Shown here: positions 17,074-25,792 of the stretch, one piece after another
How the letters are laid out: every line of letters starts with the position of its first letter
Position numbering within the stretch: position 1 is the first letter of the stretch
Assembly: GCF_017313085.1 (NCBI RefSeq)
Contig: NZ_JAFLNF010000002.1
Coordinates: 1-64,000, forward strand
DNA: 64,000 nucleotides
Reading direction: 5' to 3'
From: Roseibium limicola
Lineage (GTDB): Bacteria; Pseudomonadota; Alphaproteobacteria; Rhizobiales; Stappiaceae
Notes under the pieces: generated by a model
The model's database searches: none
What the model was told of the DNA's origin: nothing
The model's input: only the letters and a program-made list of their open reading frames with translations
Translations under genes and position numbers: made by a program

Positions 17074-18179
17074 GAGCTGGCCTCGGCCTCTTCGTTGCTG
17101 AAGATGGACTTGGATACCATGACGTCACCGCGCGCGATCATCCGCGCTGTGCGGACCAGACCGGCTGAGTTGAACTTGAAGCCGTCGTCGGCCCGCTCGA
17201 AATCGACTGTAACATCCATGATCCCGGCCGGATGCTCGATCCGGATCCGCGACGGGGAGGTGTCAACCGGCTTGGCAATGCCTTCCGCAATGGTGCCCGG
17301 AATGAGCGAACAGGCAGCCAGGCACTGAGAGCCGGTGACTGCAAGGCTGGGATGGCAGTTCCAAGGCATGAAGTAACGGACACTGAAGTTGCCGTCGTTC
17401 TGGGCTTCGGACATCAACCCGAATTTCGGAACAACAGACTTGGTCACGTCACCCAGGCCCATCAGCTTGCCTGCTTCAAGGCGGACTTTTTCGATCTTCT
17501 CGTAAAGCGCCTTGTTGGCATCCAGCTCGGCCGGGGTTTCATACCCCGTAATGCCGAAGTCGCGGGCCCGCCCGATGACCATCGGCATGGCAACGTCAAC
17601 GCAGCTGACTTCAGTACCGTCGACGGTGATCGTCGGTGCACCTGCCGGCAGCAGCTTTTTGGTGCGCGATCCCACAACATCGAGGAAGTTCAGGGCAACT
17701 GGAGCCGAAGCGTTGGGCACGCCGGCGATTTCAACATCACCTTCGTAGCTGACGAAGCCGCCGGGGGTCTGGATCTGTGCCTCGACCAGAGAGCTGGTGT
17801 TGACGGAATGGATCCGGACGGTGGTGACACCGTCGACAGCCTTCACAAGGCCCATCTCGATGGCTGCCGGGCCGACGCCGACCAGGATGTTGCCGCAAGT
17901 CGGGCCGTAGTCGACCAAACGGTCTTCGACGCTGACTTGAGCAAAGAAGTAATCCACATCCGCATCGTCTCGGGTGGAGGGGCTCAGCATGGCGACTTTC
18001 GTCGTCACGGCTGTCCCGCCGCCCAGACCATCGATGTTGGTGGCATTGCCGGAACCGACAACTTGCACCAGGACATTGGACAAGACGTCGAGGTCTTGCG
18101 GTAGATCCTTGCGCTGGAAGTAGGGACCTCTGGAGGTTCCGCCACGCATAAACAGGAAAGGGATTGCTGTCTGGGTCAT
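17070..18179 (-). CDS. PrpF/GalD-family tautomerase (4-oxalomesaconate tautomerase or aconitate-type isomerase)
   Basis: This is a PrpF-family two-domain isomerase with the N-terminal signature FMRGGTSRGPYF, the first-domain GPTCGNILVGVGPAAIE carrying the catalytic Cys candidate, and the second-domain FMPWNCHPSLAVTGSQCLA. GalD converts the keto and enol forms of 4-oxalomesaconate in gallate catabolism, whereas PrpF isomerises aconitate-type tricarboxylates. The adjacent tricarboxylate transporter fits either. I prefer the ATG at 18179 (369 aa), which overlaps the upstream stop as ATGA; an in-frame ATG at 18191 gives 373 aa. GalB and GalC partners are not in the window. Confidence 0.88.
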   Translation of the reverse strand: MTQTAIPFLFMRGGTSRGPYFQRKDLPQDLDVLSNVLVQVVGSGNATNIDGLGGGTAVTTKVAMLSPSTRDDADVDYFFAQVSVEDRLVDYGPTCGNILVGVGPAAIEMGLVKAVDGVTTVRIHSVNTSSLVEAQIQTPGGFVSYEGDVEIAGVPNASAPVALNFLDVVGSRTKKLLPAGAPTITVDGTEVSCVDVAMPMVIGRARDFGITGYETPAELDANKALYEKIEKVRLEAGKLMGLGDVTKSVVPKFGLMSEAQNDGNFSVRYFMPWNCHPSLAVTGSQCLAACSLIPGTIAEGIAKPVDTSPSRIRIEHPAGIMDVTVDFERADDGFKFNSAGLVRTARMIARGDVMVSKSIFSNEEAEASS

Positions 18180-20191
18180 GTCAAAGGCCATGGAAGTTCG
18201 AAGTAAGACTGCAGCAGGCCGGGAGGGAAGTCACGTCCCAGAACGCCGCCGAGGAAGCAGATGAAGGCGATGGCTGAGCCGGTCAGGAAGGCCGTGAAGA
18301 GCCAAGTCAGTCCGGCACGGATGCGCAGGAAGGACAGGAAGAAAATTCCCAACGCCAGAACGAAGCCGAGCAACGAGGACAGCACCAGCAGGAACGCGAA
18401 CCACGACAACGTGGACCACAGGCCATGCGGAGCTGCACCGTCTTCGCCACCACGTTCAAAGTCGGTGAACAATGGATCGGATTCTGGCGTCATCTTCATC
18501 CGGAAGATCAGGGCCACACAGCCCGCTAGTGCGATGCCGGAAACGAGGATCGGGAAGATCTTGTCGCTGATCATGTCGATCGACAGTGCATTGACCAGGG
18601 CCACAGCCAGGTATCCGGTGATGCACAGCAGGAAGATCATGGGCGCACGCTTGGTGCCGGTCGGAGTGTCGCCGTTGCCGAGGATGTTCTTGCTCTGGCG
18701 AATACCGATGACCACAGAGACAATGGTCAGCGCCAGAATGGCCAGAACGATTGGCGAAGCGATGTACTCGATCCCGGTGCCGAAGCTCTGACGGAATTTT
18801 GCGCCGGCAATCTGGTTGGCCATATTGGCGAAGTTTTCAGCCTGATGTGACAGAACGAAGCCGATCAGGAATGCCGGGCGCGACCAGTCGAACCGACGCA
18901 GGAAGATGCCGATCATGCCGATGGCCATGAGCGAGGCCAGATCGCCAAGGGACTGGCGGGACTGGAAGGCCGCGAAGGCAATGACCATGAACAGGAACGG
19001 TGCAACCAGCGTGAAGCGGATTGTCGTCAGTTTGGCGATCTGGCCGGAGAGCAGAATGCACAGACCCGCGCCGAAGACGTTGGCGAGTGCCAGTGACCAG
19101 ACGATGGTGTAGGTCAGGTCCAGCTCATAGCGGACCATGTGCGGACCGGCGTCGTAGCCCAACAACGCCAGGCCACCGAGGAAGACAGCCATGCTGCCGG
19201 AACCTGGAATGCCGAAGATTAGCGTCGGAACCAGCCCGCCGCCCTCTTTGGCGTTGTTGGACGATTCCGGCCCGATCACGCCACGGATGTCGCCCTTGCC
19301 AAACTGCGACTTGTCTTTCGAAGACTGCACAGTCATGCCATAGGCAATCCAGTCGACGACTGAACCGCCAAGACCGGGAATGACACCGACAACGACGCCG
19401 ATGATGGCGCTGCGCACGGAAAGCCAGATGTTGACCCACCAGTCACGGACACCTTCAAGCCAGCCCTTGCCGAGACCACCCGTTGTCGAGATGGCTCGAT
19501 CCTGGCGCAGCAGGGCAACGATTTCGGGAATGGCAAAAATGCCGAGACCGACGATAACCAGCGAGAAACCGTCGATCAGATACGGAATATCATAGGTCGT
19601 CATGCGCAGGGAGCCACCGGCCCCTGCTTCACCAATGGTGCCGACCATCAGACCAAGTCCGGCGGCGACAATTCCCTTCAGTGGGATGCGACCGGCCAGA
19701 ATGGCCACCATCGACAGGCCGAGAAGTGTGATCATCAGCATTTCGGGAAGTCCGAATGCGAGGATCAGCGGGCGTGCGATGAGGATGAAGAATGTCAGAA
19801 CAACCGCGCCAAGCAATCCGCCGAACAACGACGAGATGAAGGCTGCGGAAAGCGCGCGTGCCGCTTCCCCTTTCTTGGCCAGGGGGAAACCGTCAAGAAC
19901 GGTGGCCTGGCTGGCCGTCGACCCGGGAATGCCGAGCAAGACCGATGCGAAGGTGTCCGAGGTGGGTACAACAGCGATAAGGCCGACCATCAGGGCGAGA
20001 CCGGAGACCGGATCCATGCCAAACATGAAGGGCAGCACGAGGCTGAGTCCGGCGATGCCGCCTAGGCCGGGAAAAATCCCGACAGAAAGACCCAGCAGAA
20101 CGCCGAGAAAAAGAAAGCCGATCTGCGCCGGCTGAAAGATAAGCGTCAGCGCTTCGCCAAGCGCCGGTAACGCGGTCGCGACCAAGTCCAT
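18176..20191 (-). CDS. Tripartite tricarboxylate transporter: TctA fused to TctB
   Basis: This 671-aa membrane protein has two parts. Residues about 1-510 are TctA, with the family motifs GIFPGLGGIAGLSLVLPFMFGM and GVIPGLGGSVVDWIAYG and about a dozen hydrophobic segments. Residues about 515-671 match the small four-helix TctB subunit (IFPILVSGIALAGCVALIF, then SWFAFLLVLSSLLGFVLALG). TctA and TctB are usually separate genes, though natural fusions occur. It lies 63 nt downstream of tctC and overlaps the tautomerase start. It uses the ion gradient to import a carboxylate captured by TctC. Confidence 0.92.
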   Translation of the reverse strand: MDLVATALPALGEALTLIFQPAQIGFLFLGVLLGLSVGIFPGLGGIAGLSLVLPFMFGMDPVSGLALMVGLIAVVPTSDTFASVLLGIPGSTASQATVLDGFPLAKKGEAARALSAAFISSLFGGLLGAVVLTFFILIARPLILAFGLPEMLMITLLGLSMVAILAGRIPLKGIVAAGLGLMVGTIGEAGAGGSLRMTTYDIPYLIDGFSLVIVGLGIFAIPEIVALLRQDRAISTTGGLGKGWLEGVRDWWVNIWLSVRSAIIGVVVGVIPGLGGSVVDWIAYGMTVQSSKDKSQFGKGDIRGVIGPESSNNAKEGGGLVPTLIFGIPGSGSMAVFLGGLALLGYDAGPHMVRYELDLTYTIVWSLALANVFGAGLCILLSGQIAKLTTIRFTLVAPFLFMVIAFAAFQSRQSLGDLASLMAIGMIGIFLRRFDWSRPAFLIGFVLSHQAENFANMANQIAGAKFRQSFGTGIEYIASPIVLAILALTIVSVVIGIRQSKNILGNGDTPTGTKRAPMIFLLCITGYLAVALVNALSIDMISDKIFPILVSGIALAGCVALIFRMKMTPESDPLFTDFERGGEDGAAPHGLWSTLSWFAFLLVLSSLLGFVLALGIFFLSFLRIRAGLTWLFTAFLTGSAIAFICFLGGVLGRDFPPGLLQSYFELPWPLT

Positions 20192-20216
20192 GATTGTCCT
20201 GCAAGTCTAGGGAAGT

Positions 20217-20247
20217 GGGGCCCGCCGGCACGTGGCAGGCGAGCCCC
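20217..20247 (-). promoter_or_regulatory. Stem-loop between tctC and the tctAB fusion
   Basis: GGGGC...GCCCC (5 bp) and CGCC...GGCG (4 bp) stack with one mismatch around an 11-nt loop. The stem starts 7 nt past the tctC stop. No U-tract follows. It occupies the same relative position as the stem-loops behind the other binding-protein genes in this window. Confidence 0.45.
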
Positions 20248-20254
20248 CTTGAAC

Positions 20255-21352
20255 TTACTTCAGAGAGACGCCGTAGTCTTCCTGCAGCCAGTTGACCACA
20301 TAGGCCTTGGCTTCAGCCGGCACTTTGGTGGCCAGTTCTTTTGCCTTCTCAGCGCCTTTGCCCGTCATCTGCGGGTAAGCACCAAGAGTGGCCTCAGAAA
20401 GCTTGGTGAAGTCAGGGCGAGCGATGATGTCCTTGAACGCCTGCTCGTAAGTGGCGCGGACTTCAGCGGACGCAGTCTTCGGCAGGAAGACCATCTTCTG
20501 GGCCGGGAAGCCGGCGATGAAGAAGGCTTTCCAGGCTTCCCAGGCAATGCCCGAGGTTTCACAGCCGTCGGTTGCTTCACAGACTTCCTTGAAAGTCGGC
20601 ATGTCCGGGAATGTCGGGTCACGAACGATGTTGCCATCGTCGTCCAGACCGCCCCAGGTCATCATCGGAACCGCACGACCAGCTTCAACCATCGGCACAA
20701 CGCTCTTCAGGTAGGCCGGGGATGTCTGGTAATCGATGTTGGCTTCGCCACGTTCGAACATCAGGCGTCCATCGCCACGTCCGGCAATGCCGAAGACCGG
20801 CTGAACGTTCATGCCGAGCATTTTCCATGCAAGGTTGGCGACGAGGTCAAGACGTGTTGCGCCCTGGCTACCCCAGATGAAATCGATGTCCTTGAGATCG
20901 TTGGCATCGCCATCGAACTTCTCGCCGAGTTCCGGCGGCAGGTAGGTTACGCCGCCAACGCCGGAGGCCAAAATGACCTGCCAGTCATTGTAGTCAAACT
21001 TCACGCGCGGATCGTCGAGGAGGTACGGAAACTGTGTCGACCCGGAGGAGCCGAAGATCAGCGTGCCGTCATCGGTCTTCTGACGCTGGAACCAGTTGGC
21101 ACCCTTGGTGGAGCCTGCACCTGGGCGATACCGCACGACCACAGTCGGGTTGCCCGGAAGTGCTTCGCTCAGCAGCGGTGCGAAGAAGTTTGCCCAACGG
21201 GCGGATCCACCGGACTCGGAGAACGGGATGACGAATTCAACGGTCTTGCCGGAAAAGTCGACTTCAGCCTGTGCGGTCGAAGTCAGCGCACAAGCGGCGA
21301 CGCCGGCGAGCATTACAGTCAGGCCACGGCTGATGGATTTCATAAGTTTCAT
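20255..21352 (-). CDS. tctC: TctC/Bug-family periplasmic binding protein
   Basis: This 365-aa extracytoplasmic solute receptor has a Sec signal (ISRGLTVMLAGVAACALTSTAQA) followed by VDFSGKTVEFVIPFSESGGSARWANFFAPLL. That segment is the Bug-family N-terminal strand and ligand loop. It is followed by the TctA-TctB fusion, the PrpF-family enzyme and a ThDP enzyme. The acidic residues and SESGGSARW differ from the common PGGGSD pattern, so the ligand may not be simple citrate. A 25-bp imperfect palindrome lies about 140 nt upstream. Confidence 0.9.
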   Translation of the reverse strand: MKLMKSISRGLTVMLAGVAACALTSTAQAEVDFSGKTVEFVIPFSESGGSARWANFFAPLLSEALPGNPTVVVRYRPGAGSTKGANWFQRQKTDDGTLIFGSSGSTQFPYLLDDPRVKFDYNDWQVILASGVGGVTYLPPELGEKFDGDANDLKDIDFIWGSQGATRLDLVANLAWKMLGMNVQPVFGIAGRGDGRLMFERGEANIDYQTSPAYLKSVVPMVEAGRAVPMMTWGGLDDDGNIVRDPTFPDMPTFKEVCEATDGCETSGIAWEAWKAFFIAGFPAQKMVFLPKTASAEVRATYEQAFKDIIARPDFTKLSEATLGAYPQMTGKGAEKAKELATKVPAEAKAYVVNWLQEDYGVSLK

Positions 21353-21492
21353 ATATTCCTCCCGAAAAATTTTAGACGGAACCCTATGCGTTCTCCTGGA
21401 AAGTCGCCATATCAGACGAATTACCTAGCAAAAAGGTCTTGATATTTAAGCTGTCATGCTGGGACGATGCAGACAAGTTCGTTTTTCCAATT

Positions 21493-21517
21493 CACTTATG
21501 AAAATTATTCATCAGTG
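21493..21517. promoter_or_regulatory. 25-bp inverted repeat upstream of tctC (probable operator)
   Basis: Half-sites CACTTATGAA and TTCATCAGTG are reverse complements with one mismatch, separated by AATTA. The inner ATGAA-N5-TTCAT is perfect and has T-N11-A geometry. It lies 141 nt before the tctC ATG and 54 nt past the stop of the 6PGDH-like gene, in a locally AT-rich stretch. A LysR-type or GntR-type regulator would suit it, but no regulator gene is adjacent. Confidence 0.6.
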
Positions 21518-21570
21518 ACGGGGTGCCCGTGCCCGACGAAAACCCTTGGGTTTCCGCCATGGAAATGCCT

Positions 21571-22458
21571 TTATTTCGCCCGGATGTGAGCCAGAAGCGC
21601 GTTTGCAATCGTTTCTGGAGGTGTCTGACGCGCATTTTCAGGCGCTGCGACATCAACTTCCGACAGTTTGCGTTGCCATGTGATCGTCGCTTCAACCATG
21701 TCGGCGGGCAGACCTAGATCCTTCAGGGTTTTGGCAACTTCTTCCATCTCGGAAGCGCGGCGTGCACCGTGCACCATCGAGCGTTCGAAATTATAAGCGG
21801 CCTGCGACGGCCAGTCTGTACCTGGATGGCTCTTGATGAGGGAGGAGAACACCTCCTTGTCGACGCCGGCAGCGACTGCCGCAAGGGTGCATTCTGCGGT
21901 CAGGGCTTCCAGACCCTTCACCATCACTGAGCGAATCATCTTGATTGAGGAGGCAGACCCGATTGGACCCGGCACAACCCGCGGGACCAGAGGCAGGCTT
22001 TCCAGAACCGGGCGGAGGGTCTCGGCGTGCGGACCGGCGATCAGCAGCGGCACCTTGTTGAGCTTCGGGTGCACCGGCGCCATGACGGCGACATCGAGAT
22101 AGCGTGCGCCTGTCGCCTCGACCAGCTCGCTGGAGGTTGTCTTGGACGACGGCGCGCAGGAATTCAGATCCAGCCAGACCTGTCCGTCCGATAGCAGTGG
22201 GGCTGCTGTGCGGGCCGCAATCACGGCCTGATCTGCTGTCACCGTGCAAAAGATCAACTCAGCGCCAGAAATGGCAGCTTTGACTGAAGGGCAGCACGTG
22301 ACGCCGAGGTCGTCGCAGCGTTTTGCGATCTCGCCGCGTGTGGCAGCGTCTTCATGCTTGATGTCATAGGCGCTGACCTCATGTGTGCCTGCGCCCCAGC
22401 CTGCAACCAGTGCGCTGGCGGCTTCCCCGAACCCGATGAAGGTGATCTTGGTACTCAT
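21571..22458 (-). CDS. NAD(P)-dependent 6-phosphogluconate/3-hydroxyisobutyrate dehydrogenase-like oxidoreductase
   Basis: This 295-aa protein has an N-terminal Rossmann motif (ITFIGFGEAASALVAGW) and a central catalytic region with ASSIKMIRSVMVKGLEA, where the Lys is the usual catalytic residue of beta-hydroxyacid dehydrogenases. The C-terminal part matches the DUF1932 type. It probably oxidises a beta-hydroxyacid or reduces the matching oxoacid. It is in line with the tct operon but separated by 218 nt containing a strong palindrome, so it may have its own transcript. It is divergent from the hydroxyacid dehydrogenase at 22658, with nothing clear in the 199 nt between them. Confidence 0.85.
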   Translation of the reverse strand: MSTKITFIGFGEAASALVAGWGAGTHEVSAYDIKHEDAATRGEIAKRCDDLGVTCCPSVKAAISGAELIFCTVTADQAVIAARTAAPLLSDGQVWLDLNSCAPSSKTTSSELVEATGARYLDVAVMAPVHPKLNKVPLLIAGPHAETLRPVLESLPLVPRVVPGPIGSASSIKMIRSVMVKGLEALTAECTLAAVAAGVDKEVFSSLIKSHPGTDWPSQAAYNFERSMVHGARRASEMEEVAKTLKDLGLPADMVEATITWQRKLSEVDVAAPENARQTPPETIANALLAHIRAK

Positions 22459-22657
22459 CCACGTCCTCCCGAAAACGCTTGTTCTTGGATTATTTGATCG
22501 GTTGTGCGACGAGTTTGTCCCACAGCTTGGCCCTCTCCGGGAGGTCTTGGCGAATTATCAATGACCTTTCGTGGCAAACCTATGTGTTCGGGCGGTCTTG
22601 CCCTTTAGGGTTTAAGTGCCTGAAAAGGCTCTGAGATGAAACATTTGGAGGAAAGAT

Positions 22658-23632
22658 TTGAAGCTCGCGATACTCGATGATTATTTCGACACCCTGAGAG
22701 GGCTGCCCTGCTTTGAGAAGCTGAAGGGGCAGGACGTTACGGTCTTCAACGATCATCTGCAGGACACGGATCTGCTGGTTGAACGCCTGAAAGACTTCGA
22801 CGGGGTTGTGCTGTTTCGCGAACGGACCAAGGTGACGGCCGAGTTGCTGGACCGACTGCCGAACCTGAAACTGATTAGCCAGCGGAGCGGCTATCCGCAC
22901 GTTGATCTGGAGGCCTGCACCCGCAACGAGGTGCTGTTGTGCTCCAACATGCATTCCGGCACGCCATCGTTTGCTGCTGCAGAACACACATTCGCACTGA
23001 TCCTGGCCAGCGCGCGTCAGATTCCAGCACAAATGGCGTCGCTGCAGGCCGGAAACTGGCAAATGGGCGTCGGCAAGACGCTGCGGGGCCGGACGCTGGG
23101 TGTCTACGGCTATGGCCGGATCGGTCGCGCAGTGGGTGACTTTGCCAAGGCTTTCGGCATGAATGTCGTATTCTGGGCCTCGGAAGCCTCTCGCCAGCGT
23201 GCTGCCGATGACGGCGAGACCGTTGCTGAAAGTCGGGAAGCTTTCTTCTCCGGGTGCGACGTGGTCAGCGTGCATTTGCGCCTGGTGGCGGCCACCCGTG
23301 GGGTGGTGACAGCACAAGATCTGGCAGCGATGAAGTCAGGGGCCATCTTCGTCAACACCTCACGCGCAGGCCTGATCGAGGAAGGTGCACTGTTGGCTGC
23401 TTTGAACCAGGGACGTCCGGGCTTTGCCGCCATTGATGTCTTCGACAAGGAGCCGGTGACTGACCCGAGCGATCCGCTGGTGCAACACCCGAACATCATC
23501 GTGACACCGCACATCGGCTTTGTCACAGAGGATGAGTTCGAATTGCAGTTCTCCGACATCTTCGATCAGGTCGCGGCTTACGCCGATGGCAAGCCGATCA
23601 ATATGATCAACCCGGAGGTCTGGAAGGGCTGA
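22658..23632 (+). CDS. D-2-hydroxyacid dehydrogenase family protein
   Basis: This 324-aa enzyme has a 2-hacid_dh fold: nucleotide-binding GRTLGVYGYGRIGRAV near residue 148, VNTSRAGLIEEGAL carrying the catalytic Arg, and the Glu/His motifs near DKEP and TPHIGFVT. It starts with TTG, supported by GGAGG six nt upstream and no better ATG. It would reduce a 2-oxoacid or oxidise a 2-hydroxyacid with NAD(P). It is convergent with the AbrB-family gene, with 15 nt between the stops, and may act on the same carboxylate as the tct locus. Confidence 0.9.
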   Translation: MKLAILDDYFDTLRGLPCFEKLKGQDVTVFNDHLQDTDLLVERLKDFDGVVLFRERTKVTAELLDRLPNLKLISQRSGYPHVDLEACTRNEVLLCSNMHSGTPSFAAAEHTFALILASARQIPAQMASLQAGNWQMGVGKTLRGRTLGVYGYGRIGRAVGDFAKAFGMNVVFWASEASRQRAADDGETVAESREAFFSGCDVVSVHLRLVAATRGVVTAQDLAAMKSGAIFVNTSRAGLIEEGALLAALNQGRPGFAAIDVFDKEPVTDPSDPLVQHPNIIVTPHIGFVTEDEFELQFSDIFDQVAAYADGKPINMINPEVWKG

Positions 23633-23655
23633 CCCTCAGGAATAGCCCTAGGGCT
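23625..23655. terminator. Possible shared terminator at convergent gene ends
   Basis: AGGGCT (23625) pairs with AGCCCT (23644). The latter is also part of the palindrome AGCCCTAGGGCT (23644-23655), which contains the stop of the minus-strand gene. There is no T-tract, so support is weak. Confidence 0.3.
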
Positions 23656-24736
23656 TACCGCTCCCGGAGCCGCTGTCGTCGGTGGCCGGGAGCGGTTTCG
23701 CCAGAATTTTTGCAAACACCGGCGCGCCCAGAATGACAAGGATCAGGCGGGTCAGGTGATGCACCACCACATAGCCCAGATCCGCGCCGGTGATGATTGC
23801 CAGAACCGTCATCTCGGCCTGACCACCCGGTGCGAAGGCCAGGAATCCGTCCAGGGGAGGGGCCAACCCGGTGAGCACGACAATCTCTGAAAAGATGACG
23901 GCCAGAACCGCCAGCAGCGCCACATAGACGACGCCTGAAACGACGTAGTTTCGCAGCTCCTTCACTGTCACACCGACATAGCCAACACCAATCCCGGTGC
24001 CGATGAAGAACTGGGCGAAGAGAATGGCCTCGGCCGGTGGGCGCGAATGGATCAGGTCGGTCAGGGAGCAGATGGCAGCGACAATCATCGGACCGATGAT
24101 TGAAGCTCCGAACATGCCAACCCGCTCAGCGCCCTTCCAGCCGATCAGCGCAGCGGCGGCCATGATCAGCATCTCGGTAACCGGCAGGGAGGACGCAGGC
24201 GCGCCAACCGGGTTGTCAAGCGTTATGCCCATGAAACTGGTCAGGATGATCGGTGCAAGGCTGACGATCAGCAGAACACGGGTCGCATGAACCAGTGACA
24301 AGGCGCGGACGTTCCCGCCTGCTTCTTCGCCAAACAGGATCATGTCCTGAAGCCCGCCGGGCATGGCGGAATAGTAGGCAGTCACCCGGTCCATCTTGCA
24401 GACCATGGTGAAATACGGCAGTCCGATGGCGCCGATCAACATCAGATAAATCGGGATCAATGCAACGGATGCCGCCATTTGAGGCAGCTGATGAATGACG
24501 GCTGGCGTGATCGATGCACCCACGGCAACCCCCAGGATTGTCCTGGCACCTTTCGACACGGGTCCGGCGCCCCGCAGCTGAAATCCGGCGAGTGCTGCCA
24601 CGAGGCTTGCAAACATCGGCCCGAAGAGAAAGGGCAGGGGCAGATCCAGGGACCAGAAAACCGCCGCGCCAACGGCGGAGATGGCGAGCGTGATGATGGT
24701 CCGAGTCAACGGGTTGGGAGTGTTGAGAATGGGCAC
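23648..24736 (-). CDS. AbrB-family integral membrane protein (putative transporter)
   Basis: This 362-aa, highly hydrophobic protein has about ten membrane segments and the AbrB/ammonia-monooxygenase-like family features: FLFGPMFASLVAALAG, YYSAMPGGLQDMILFGEEAGG, and the second-repeat FLAFAPGGQAEMTVLAI. Two PGG(L/Q) motifs reflect an internal duplication. The family name is historical and members are unrelated to the AbrB DNA-binding protein. Solute specificity is unknown; these proteins often lie near tricarboxylate-type transport loci. The upstream region has GTATAC-type repeats. Confidence 0.85.
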   Translation of the reverse strand: MPILNTPNPLTRTIITLAISAVGAAVFWSLDLPLPFLFGPMFASLVAALAGFQLRGAGPVSKGARTILGVAVGASITPAVIHQLPQMAASVALIPIYLMLIGAIGLPYFTMVCKMDRVTAYYSAMPGGLQDMILFGEEAGGNVRALSLVHATRVLLIVSLAPIILTSFMGITLDNPVGAPASSLPVTEMLIMAAAALIGWKGAERVGMFGASIIGPMIVAAICSLTDLIHSRPPAEAILFAQFFIGTGIGVGYVGVTVKELRNYVVSGVVYVALLAVLAVIFSEIVVLTGLAPPLDGFLAFAPGGQAEMTVLAIITGADLGYVVVHHLTRLILVILGAPVFAKILAKPLPATDDSGSGSGKP

Positions 24737-24760
24737 AGGAGAATCCAGGAGTTAGTGATT

Positions 24761-24832
24761 GCATACTTTTGTATACTAACTGACCCGAAAGGGAAACCTG
24801 CAAGTTTCACCGAATGTATGGCAGCGATACAT
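24761..24832. promoter_or_regulatory. GTATAC-type repeats upstream of the AbrB-family gene
   Basis: A GTATAC palindrome (24771-24776) sits in GCATACTTTTGTATACT; on the minus strand this reads as direct repeats AGTATACA and AGTATGCA. A second inverted repeat, ATGTAT-N7-ATACAT, follows at 24814-24832. GTATAC-centred sites are typical of FadR-subfamily GntR regulators. No such regulator gene is adjacent. Confidence 0.45.
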
Positions 24833-24918
24833 CTTTCGCGGAATCAAGGTGTTGGGCCGGTGTCTCTGCTGCGGAATCAAGCGAAAACATTGACCCGTTT
24901 CAAAGCGTTCTCCGCGGA

Positions 24919-25725
24919 TCAGGAGTGCAATGTATACTGTCCGGACCACTTGCTCATTTCCGCCAGAAATTCCGCATTGTCATGGTTTTTCGAAATGTTC
25001 AGATAAGGCAATTCCGACAGAGCCGTACGGTATGGATCGAAGCGGTCTGGATACGTCGCCATGCGGTGCGCCAGCTGGGTCAGTTTCTGCGGTAATCTGC
25101 GTTCCGGCCGATAAGATGAATAATAAAGCGCCAAAGGCGACGCATTCAGTCGGACACAAAGATCAGTGAGTTTCGGCAACAGAACGTTGTCACTCGCCGG
25201 ATCCGCCAGATCTTGTATCTGAATCAAGGCAAGAAAACCCCGTCCACTCACAACTGTTTGGGTGATGTTGAGTACGAAGGTGACTGACAACGTCAGTTCG
25301 ATCATGCCGTTGACGGCCGTCAAAGCTGCCAAATTATCCCAAAGCGTATCGGACGGCTGGACGTTTGACGCTCCGGCCGTAGAGAGGGCATTGCCGACAA
25401 AGGCATAGGTCTGCGCCCACGAGGCCTGAACGCCTGTTGCCTTGGTGACAAGCGCACCGTCGACGCTTTTGAAAACGAGGAGCCAGCCAATTGAGGTCAT
25501 TGCGATCCAGACGAAAGCAACTCCACACATAATCAGGGGGCCTGTTAGCCGCGGATTTAGCGATTGCCCAGGGAGTTTGCTGAAAAGCGAGAGGACTCTC
25601 CATATCCCCTCGGCGACCCCCAAACTCACGGGACCTGTTTTGTTGGCACTAATTGTCGTGAAGGCAAAGTCATAGGTGATCACTACGAGGATCAGGCAAC
25701 CCAAGCCTAGAAGAATTACCGTCAT
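24919..25725 (-). CDS. Putative ion-channel-like membrane protein
   Basis: This 268-aa protein has three or four hydrophobic segments: LLGLGCLILVVITYDFAF at the N-terminus, LIMCGVAFVWIAMTSIGWLL near residue 65, and the region around LAALTAVNGMIELTLSVTFVL near 140. A pore-loop-like stretch TYAFVGNALSTAGASN precedes the last helix. The layout recalls two-helix potassium channels, but no TVGYG filter is visible. A soluble C-terminal domain of about 110 residues follows. GGGAG precedes the ATG. It is the 3' gene of a possible pair with the small ORF at 25793, and its role is unassigned. Confidence 0.7.
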   Translation of the reverse strand: MTVILLGLGCLILVVITYDFAFTTISANKTGPVSLGVAEGIWRVLSLFSKLPGQSLNPRLTGPLIMCGVAFVWIAMTSIGWLLVFKSVDGALVTKATGVQASWAQTYAFVGNALSTAGASNVQPSDTLWDNLAALTAVNGMIELTLSVTFVLNITQTVVSGRGFLALIQIQDLADPASDNVLLPKLTDLCVRLNASPLALYYSSYRPERRLPQKLTQLAHRMATYPDRFDPYRTALSELPYLNISKNHDNAEFLAEMSKWSGQYTLHS

Positions 25726-25792
25726 GAAGCGCTCCCTTTCATGAGCAACGGCAAGCTTCGCCTGCCGTTCCCTTGCATAAGGCAGTCATTGC

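Noticed and set aside
22580-23317. 245-aa minus-strand frame
   Set aside because: Antisense to the hydroxyacid dehydrogenase, which has a strong GGAGG site and catalytic motifs.
24932-24937. Third GTATAC near the AbrB-family promoter repeats
   Set aside because: It lies inside the end of the channel-like coding sequence, so it is probably chance.
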